DNA of 9,877 nucleotides from Kosmotogaceae bacterium UBA1373. Lineage in GTDB: Bacteria > Thermotogota > Thermotogae > Petrotogales > Kosmotogaceae. The stretch covers positions 1 through 9,877 of the forward strand of contig DBRH01000041.1 in NCBI GenBank assembly GCA_002305955.1. Reading direction: 5' to 3'. The notes below the pieces were generated by a model, which was not told where the DNA came from, did not search any database, and saw only the letters and a program-made list of their open reading frames with translations. Positions within the stretch are counted from its first letter, which is position 1, and each line of letters opens with the position of its first letter. Made by a program: the position numbers and the translations under genes. Below are positions 6,740-9,877 of the stretch, piece after piece.

Positions 6740-7228
6740 GTGAAGAGTACACATCGTGTAAGCGTGAGAGCCTTAGTTTTCAAAGACAACTCAGTTCTTC
6801 TTGTTCGTCATGCTCATCAAGACAGACCTCCCTTCTGGTGTTTCCCCGGCGGATTAGTTGAAGAAAACGAAGATCTTCTTGTTGCGGTTCGAAGAGAACT
6901 TGTCGAAGAGACCGGTATCTCGGTAGAACCTCTATCCGTGGTTGCGGTGCAGGAGTTCAGAAAGGAGAAACTGCTGGAGGTGATATTTCTCTGTAATTAC
7001 ATGAGTGGTACCGTTTCACTTGGGAGCGATCCGGACAATCCTGGCCTACCGGTGCTGGTAGATGCCAGGTGGGTGCCCGTGGAGATTCTTGGTTCGTTCC
7101 AGGTGCATCCGGCAGAGTTGATTCCGCATTTGTTAGAGTATGGAGCCGAAATCGGAGTGGGTCGCTTCTTCTCCGTTTTCGATAAACACTCGATGATTCG
7201 AAGAAACTCTACCGGTGAGGTATTGTAG
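6740..7228 (+). CDS. NUDIX hydrolase
   Basis: This 162-residue protein contains a complete NUDIX box, G38-x5-E44-x7-R52-E53-L-x-E56-E57-x-G59-I60. These acidic residues bind Mg and hydrolyse a nucleoside diphosphate linked to another group. FPGG (35-38) leads into the box, and the N-terminal strand with VLLVRH (19-24) is typical of the fold. The substrate cannot be told from sequence; ADP-ribose, (d)NTP and sugar-nucleotide enzymes share this pattern. The C-terminal part (about 100-162) continues past the usual fold and may help set specificity. The start is GTG with GAGGTG at 6729-6734. A hairpin crosses its stop codon and the ribosome hibernation gene begins 77 bases later on the same strand, so the two may be co-transcribed. 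Confidence 0.9.
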   Translation: MKSTHRVSVRALVFKDNSVLLVRHAHQDRPPFWCFPGGLVEENEDLLVAVRRELVEETGISVEPLSVVAVQEFRKEKLLEVIFLCNYMSGTVSLGSDPDNPGLPVLVDARWVPVEILGSFQVHPAELIPHLLEYGAEIGVGRFFSVFDKHSMIRRNSTGEVL

Positions 7229-7250
7229 GTATCACGACCGCCTACGATAC
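7220..7250 (+). promoter_or_regulatory. 10-bp hairpin spanning the NUDIX stop codon, upstream of hpf
   Basis: GTATTGTAGG (7220-7229) pairs with CCTACGATAC (7241-7250), nine Watson-Crick pairs and one G-U, around an 11-base loop. The stem contains the NUDIX stop codon (7226-7228). No T run follows, so a classical terminator is unlikely. A weak promoter candidate overlaps it: TTGTAG at 7223-7228 and GATACT at 7246-7251, spaced 17 bp. It could be an operator dyad, an mRNA-stabilising stem or a processing site between the two genes. Confidence 0.4.
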
Positions 7251-7305
7251 TTCAGTGCAAAAGGTAACAAAACTTCAGTCACATCACTGCGAGAGGAGGG
7301 TTATC

Positions 7306-7839
7306 ATGGATTACAACATCTACTCAAAGGACGTAACAATAACAGATTCCATGAAAGACTACATCGACAAGAGGTTCTCAAAAGTGTCCAAGGTTGTGAA
7401 CGAAGAAAAAGTGATCTCTATGGATCTCAGGTTGTCTAAGGTGAGAGCCTTTTACAATGTCGAGGCTACCGCCCATCTTCCAGGAGTAGTTGTCAGGGTA
7501 GAGGAGAAGGGAAGCGATTTCTACACGGTGGTCGATGCGGCATCCGACGCCTTCGAGAGAAGGTTGAAGAGGTTCAAAGAGAGAACTAGATTCAAACACA
7601 AGAATGGCATTAAGGAAAACCTTGAATTAGTTCCCTCCCAGTTCGAAGAAGAACAGTCAATTACAGTAACCAGAAGAAAGAGATTCACGATCAAGCCTAT
7701 GACCGAAGAAGAGGCCCTGCTCCAGATGGAGATGCTGGGGCACACTTTCTTCATCTTCAGAAACATCGACACTGATGAAGTAAACGTTCTCTATACCAGA
7801 AAAAACGGAAGTCTCGGAATAATAGAGATGAACGAGTAA
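7306..7839 (+). CDS. hpf: ribosome hibernation promoting factor, long form
   Basis: This 177-residue protein has the two-domain layout of long HPF. The N-terminal S30AE/RaiA domain (about 1-95) binds the 30S decoding region, and a charged linker runs to about 118. The C-terminal dimerisation domain (about 119-175) contains the family's VTRRKRFTIKPMTEEEA and LGHTFFIFRN stretches. Long HPF joins two 70S ribosomes into an inactive 100S dimer in slow growth or stress. ATG 7306 is chosen over an upstream in-frame ATG at 7255 because GAGGAGGG lies at 7293-7300 and the S30AE fold begins at MDYNIYS. It follows the NUDIX gene and ends in a strong terminator. Two ACTTCAGT words (7249-7256 and 7272-7279) lie in its leader, of unknown meaning. 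Confidence 0.95.
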   Translation: MDYNIYSKDVTITDSMKDYIDKRFSKVSKVVNEEKVISMDLRLSKVRAFYNVEATAHLPGVVVRVEEKGSDFYTVVDAASDAFERRLKRFKERTRFKHKNGIKENLELVPSQFEEEQSITVTRRKRFTIKPMTEEEALLQMEMLGHTFFIFRNIDTDEVNVLYTRKNGSLGIIEMNE

Positions 7840-7842
7840 AAA

Positions 7843-7874
7843 GATGGCCACCTAATGGTGGCCGTCTTTTTTTT
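7843..7874 (+). terminator. intrinsic terminator after hpf
   Basis: A 10-bp stem (7843-7852 with 7857-7866; core GGCCACC/GGTGGCC, one G-U pair) with a TAAT loop is followed directly by eight T bases (7867-7874). It begins three bases after the hpf stop codon. This is a textbook Rho-independent terminator and separates hpf from the RNase E/G gene. Confidence 0.95.
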
Positions 7875-7887
7875 AGGCAGGCTCGGT

Positions 7888-7893
7888 TATAAT
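7888..7893 (+). promoter_or_regulatory. -10 element of the RNase E/G gene
   Basis: A perfect TATAAT lies 16 bases before the ATG at 7910. The place for a -35, 17 bp upstream, falls in the T tract of the hpf terminator and matches poorly. A start near 7900 would give a leader of only about 10 bases. Confidence 0.55.
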
Positions 7894-7909
7894 ATACTGA
7901 AGATCTGTA

Positions 7910-9421
7910 ATGTACAGAAGCAATGAAAGGGCGGTGGCAACAATCAAGAGCAGAACGCAGACTATCATCTTCAGCAGGGTTGAGGATGAAGTCAGGATCG
8001 CCTCGGTGGATTCCGATCAACTCGAAGAGATATTTTTCGAGGACATGGACAGCGAGAGCGTTACAGGAAACATCTACCTTGGAAAAGTCGAAAACGTCGT
8101 TCCCAGTCTCGAAGCGGCCTTTGTGAATATAGGTATCGGAAGAAACGCCTTTCTGAGGTTTAAGGATGCCTCCGGCCAGCAGAAACTCGAGAAGAACCAC
8201 AAAGTACTCGTACAGGTGAGCAAAGACCCGATAGGTTCGAAAGGACCTCAGATAACTTTGAAAGTCAGCATACCGGGCAGGAGTCTTGTCTATACACCAT
8301 TTTCGAAACACATAGGTATTTCGAAGAAGATCGCCGATCCTCAGGAGAGGCATAGATTAACAACGGTGGCAAAATCGCTTCTCGAGAGCAAAGAGGGTGT
8401 GATCTTCAGGACGGCCTCCTACGGACTCGGTGAGGAGACCATAAAAGACGAGCTGGAAGGGCTCAGAGAAAACTGGAAGAAGATAAATGAAACCTTCAAG
8501 CGCGGGCGAAAACCTAAAATTCTCTACGAAGAACCTTCCTTTGTGGAGTACATTCTCCGTGAAAGACTCACCGAAAGTACAAAAGAAATCGTTGTCGATT
8601 CAGAAGAACTATGGCACGAGGTTGTGGCCGGAATAAGCAAGTTCAAGGCCGGATTTAAACCGGTAGTCAGATACGTCGAAGGAGACGCTTTCGCCACGGA
8701 GGACATCTACGAGAAGCTCAAGATTCTCTATACCAGAACGGTTGCTCTCCCCGGCGGCGGAAATATCTATATCGACAGAACCGAGGCCATGACAGTCATA
8801 GATGTAAACTCGGCCGGGAACCTCTCTGGAAGCGATGTCTCGGAGACCTCTCTGAACACCAACCTGGAAGCGGCGTCGGAAATTGCCAGACAGCTCCGGC
8901 TGAGAAATATCGGTGGTATCGTGGTAATCGATTTTATAGATATGAAGACCGATGAAGACAGGCAGAAGATCATAGCCAGTCTGAGCAGCGAATTCAAGAA
9001 AGACAAGGCCCGTACCATGATCATGGGTTTCACCAGACTCGGTCTTCTCGAGATGACCAGAAAAAGATCTACCGCCGCGATCGGTTCCAAACTTTACTCT
9101 TCCTGCCCTGTCTGCAAAGGAACGGGAAGGATAGAATCGCCGCGGGCCGTTTATCAGAGGCTGCTCAAAGATCTGACGCGCGGTTTCCAGGATCAGACGA
9201 TAAATGGAGCTTCGGTGCAGGTTTATCAGAATATGTCTGGGATACTCACCCCGGAAACCCAGAAGAATCTCCTGAAAACTCTCAAGAAAGAAGTGTCGGT
9301 AGGTTTCACATGGCCGGTTCCCACGACGTACGATATCAAGTTTATCAAAAAGCCGGAACAGCCAAAAAAGTCCAAAAAGCCAGAGAAGAAAAAAGAAAAG
9401 GAAAAGAAGGAGTCGGCCTGA
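7910..9421 (+). CDS. RNase E/G family endoribonuclease
   Basis: This 503-residue enzyme matches the catalytic half of RNase E/G, which cleaves single-stranded AU-rich RNA and matures rRNA, tRNA and mRNA. The S1 RNA-binding region is at about 50-120 (GNIYLGKV, AAFVNIG). The DNase I-like catalytic domain has Mg ligands D298 (IDVNS) and D341 (IDFIDM), 43 residues apart as in E. coli RNase E (D303, D346). The zinc-link CPVC (C399, C402) holds the tetramer together. The long RNase E C-terminal scaffold is absent, so it is RNase G-sized, apart from a Lys/Glu-rich tail from about 480. The ATG at 7910 has no good ribosome binding site and lies about 10 bases after the predicted transcript start; GTG 7934 is an alternative. 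It ends 12 bases from the opposing tRNA gene. Confidence 0.95.
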   Translation: MYRSNERAVATIKSRTQTIIFSRVEDEVRIASVDSDQLEEIFFEDMDSESVTGNIYLGKVENVVPSLEAAFVNIGIGRNAFLRFKDASGQQKLEKNHKVLVQVSKDPIGSKGPQITLKVSIPGRSLVYTPFSKHIGISKKIADPQERHRLTTVAKSLLESKEGVIFRTASYGLGEETIKDELEGLRENWKKINETFKRGRKPKILYEEPSFVEYILRERLTESTKEIVVDSEELWHEVVAGISKFKAGFKPVVRYVEGDAFATEDIYEKLKILYTRTVALPGGGNIYIDRTEAMTVIDVNSAGNLSGSDVSETSLNTNLEAASEIARQLRLRNIGGIVVIDFIDMKTDEDRQKIIASLSSEFKKDKARTMIMGFTRLGLLEMTRKRSTAAIGSKLYSSCPVCKGTGRIESPRAVYQRLLKDLTRGFQDQTINGASVQVYQNMSGILTPETQKNLLKTLKKEVSVGFTWPVPTTYDIKFIKKPEQPKKSKKPEKKKEKEKKESA

Positions 9422-9433
9422 CCCCTTCCTCGC

Positions 9434-9508
9434 TGGTGGATGCGACAGGGATCGAACCTGTGGCCTCTTCCGTGTGAAGGAAGCGCTCTTCCGCTGAGCT
9501 ACGCATCC
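9434..9508 (-). tRNA. tRNA-Val, anticodon CAC, with encoded CCA
   Basis: Read on the minus strand, this 75-base gene folds as a complete cloverleaf. The acceptor stem is GGATGCG/CGCATCC and the D arm is GCTC/GAGC. The anticodon stem CTTCC/GGAAG encloses the loop TTCACAC, giving anticodon CAC (valine, codon GUG). The variable loop is AGGCC and the T arm is ACAGG-TTCGATC-CCTGT. The CCA end is encoded. It converges on the RNase E/G gene with no terminator visible between them. Confidence 0.97.
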
Positions 9509-9517
9509 GTACAGTAG

Positions 9518-9546
9518 ATTCTATCATCGGTCGGGCCGACTGTCAA
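9518..9546 (-). promoter_or_regulatory. strong promoter of tRNA-Val
   Basis: On the minus strand a perfect TTGACA (9541-9546) is followed after 17 bp by TAGAAT (9518-9523), with TG one base upstream of the -10. A start near 9511 leaves only two or three bases before the mature tRNA. The spacer holds a perfect dyad, GTCGG-G-CCGAC (9530-9540). Confidence 0.8.
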
Positions 9547-9579
9547 GTTTTCCGACAGCGATGAAGGGAGTTGCCGTCG

Positions 9580-9877
9580 ATGAGTCTCGATCCGGATATG
9601 ACAGATACTGGTGAAGAGCTCAGACATCACGATCATGCATGTCTCCTTTACGAGACGGAGGGCCAGTGGTACGACACGATCATCCCTTTTTTGAACAACG
9701 GGCTTAAAAACGGAGAGAAATGCCTGTATATCACACATGCCCACAAGGTAGAGGATATATGCGGTTATCTGGAAAAGATAAAGGTTGATTGTAAAAGGAT
9801 AATCGACAGAGGACAGATACTCTTTCTCGATAAGAGTCAATCGTGTGTGAGAGAAGGTTTTTTCGATCCGGAAAATA
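9580..9877 (+). CDS. MEDS-domain (DcmR-type sensory) protein, 5' part only
   Basis: The first 99 codons are present and the frame is still open at the window edge. Residues 16-99 match the MEDS domain pattern (methanogen/methylotroph DcmR sensory domain). It has a His-rich entry HHDHACLLYET (16-26), a PFL..GL..GEKCLYI stretch (36-51), RGQILFLD (77-84) and a GFFDP turn (93-97). In other bacteria this domain precedes PAS, kinase, helix-turn-helix or anti-sigma-like modules and is thought to sense a small ligand. The output module lies outside the window, so the role is unknown. Five cysteines occur in the first 90 residues (C21, C48, C61, C71, C89). AAGGGAG at 9564-9570 supports the ATG at 9580. 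It is divergent from tRNA-Val, and no clear promoter is seen. Confidence 0.75.
   Translation, partial: MSLDPDMTDTGEELRHHDHACLLYETEGQWYDTIIPFLNNGLKNGEKCLYITHAHKVEDICGYLEKIKVDCKRIIDRGQILFLDKSQSCVREGFFDPEN

Noticed and set aside
6649..6789. 47-residue upstream extension of the YifB protein frame
   Set aside because: It overlaps the divergent NUDIX gene and both promoter candidates, has no ribosome binding site and no family similarity; GGAGGT sits just before ATG 6648.
7255..7305. Upstream ATG extending hpf by 17 residues
   Set aside because: The extension has no ribosome binding site and runs through the leader; GAGGAGGG precedes ATG 7306, where the S30AE fold begins.
7757..8353. 198-codon minus-strand open frame
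   Set aside because: It is antisense to the hpf end, crosses the hpf terminator and covers the start of the RNase E/G gene; low-complexity translation without family features.
9499..9840. 113-codon minus-strand open frame at the window end
   Set aside because: It is antisense to the MEDS-domain frame, which has a ribosome binding site and recognisable domain, and it runs into the tRNA promoter and gene.
1..9877. CRISPR arrays, insertion sequences, integrases, toxin-antitoxin or defence genes
   Set aside because: I looked for regularly spaced repeats, transposase motifs and small paired genes on both strands and saw none.

Overview
The window looks like ordinary chromosomal DNA of a thermophile-lineage bacterium. 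Arg is mostly AGA/AGG, Ile often ATA, and most genes have strong GGAGG-type ribosome binding sites. Together with protein style this suggests the Thermotogota, possibly a Mesotoga/Kosmotoga relative. That placement is an inference from style, not a search. No insertion sequence, integrase, CRISPR array, toxin-antitoxin pair or defence system is visible.

Layout: (1) 221-1804, plus strand: an oxalate/formate-antiporter-like MFS transporter followed by a small unrecognised helical protein. (2) 1822-4748, minus strand: a complete copper homeostasis operon transcribed copA-copZ-csoR. It has a well-formed sigma-70 promoter at 4810-4838, and a GC-rich dyad at the start of the transcript is the probable CsoR operator. 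(3) 4870-5136: a non-coding stretch with repeated TTCTCGT words and a strong small hairpin. (4) 5137-6648, minus strand: a YifB/ComM-type AAA+ ATPase, divergent from (5) 6740-7228, a NUDIX hydrolase, then 7306-7839, a long-form ribosome hibernation factor ending in a strong intrinsic terminator. (6) 7910-9421, plus strand: a short RNase E/G. (7) 9434-9508, minus strand: tRNA-Val(CAC) with a near-consensus promoter, convergent with the RNase gene. (8) From 9580 to beyond the window: the start of a MEDS-domain (DcmR-type sensory) gene.

How the genes work together: copper entering the cytoplasm would be bound by CopZ and exported by CopA, while CsoR represses the operon until it binds Cu(I). The hibernation factor and RNase E/G are RNA and ribosome housekeeping genes. 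YifB/ComM relates to processing of recombination or transformation intermediates. I see no new multi-gene system. The most useful second looks are the cop promoter architecture, the repeated non-coding stretch at 4870-5136, the hairpin across the NUDIX stop codon, and the truncated MEDS gene.
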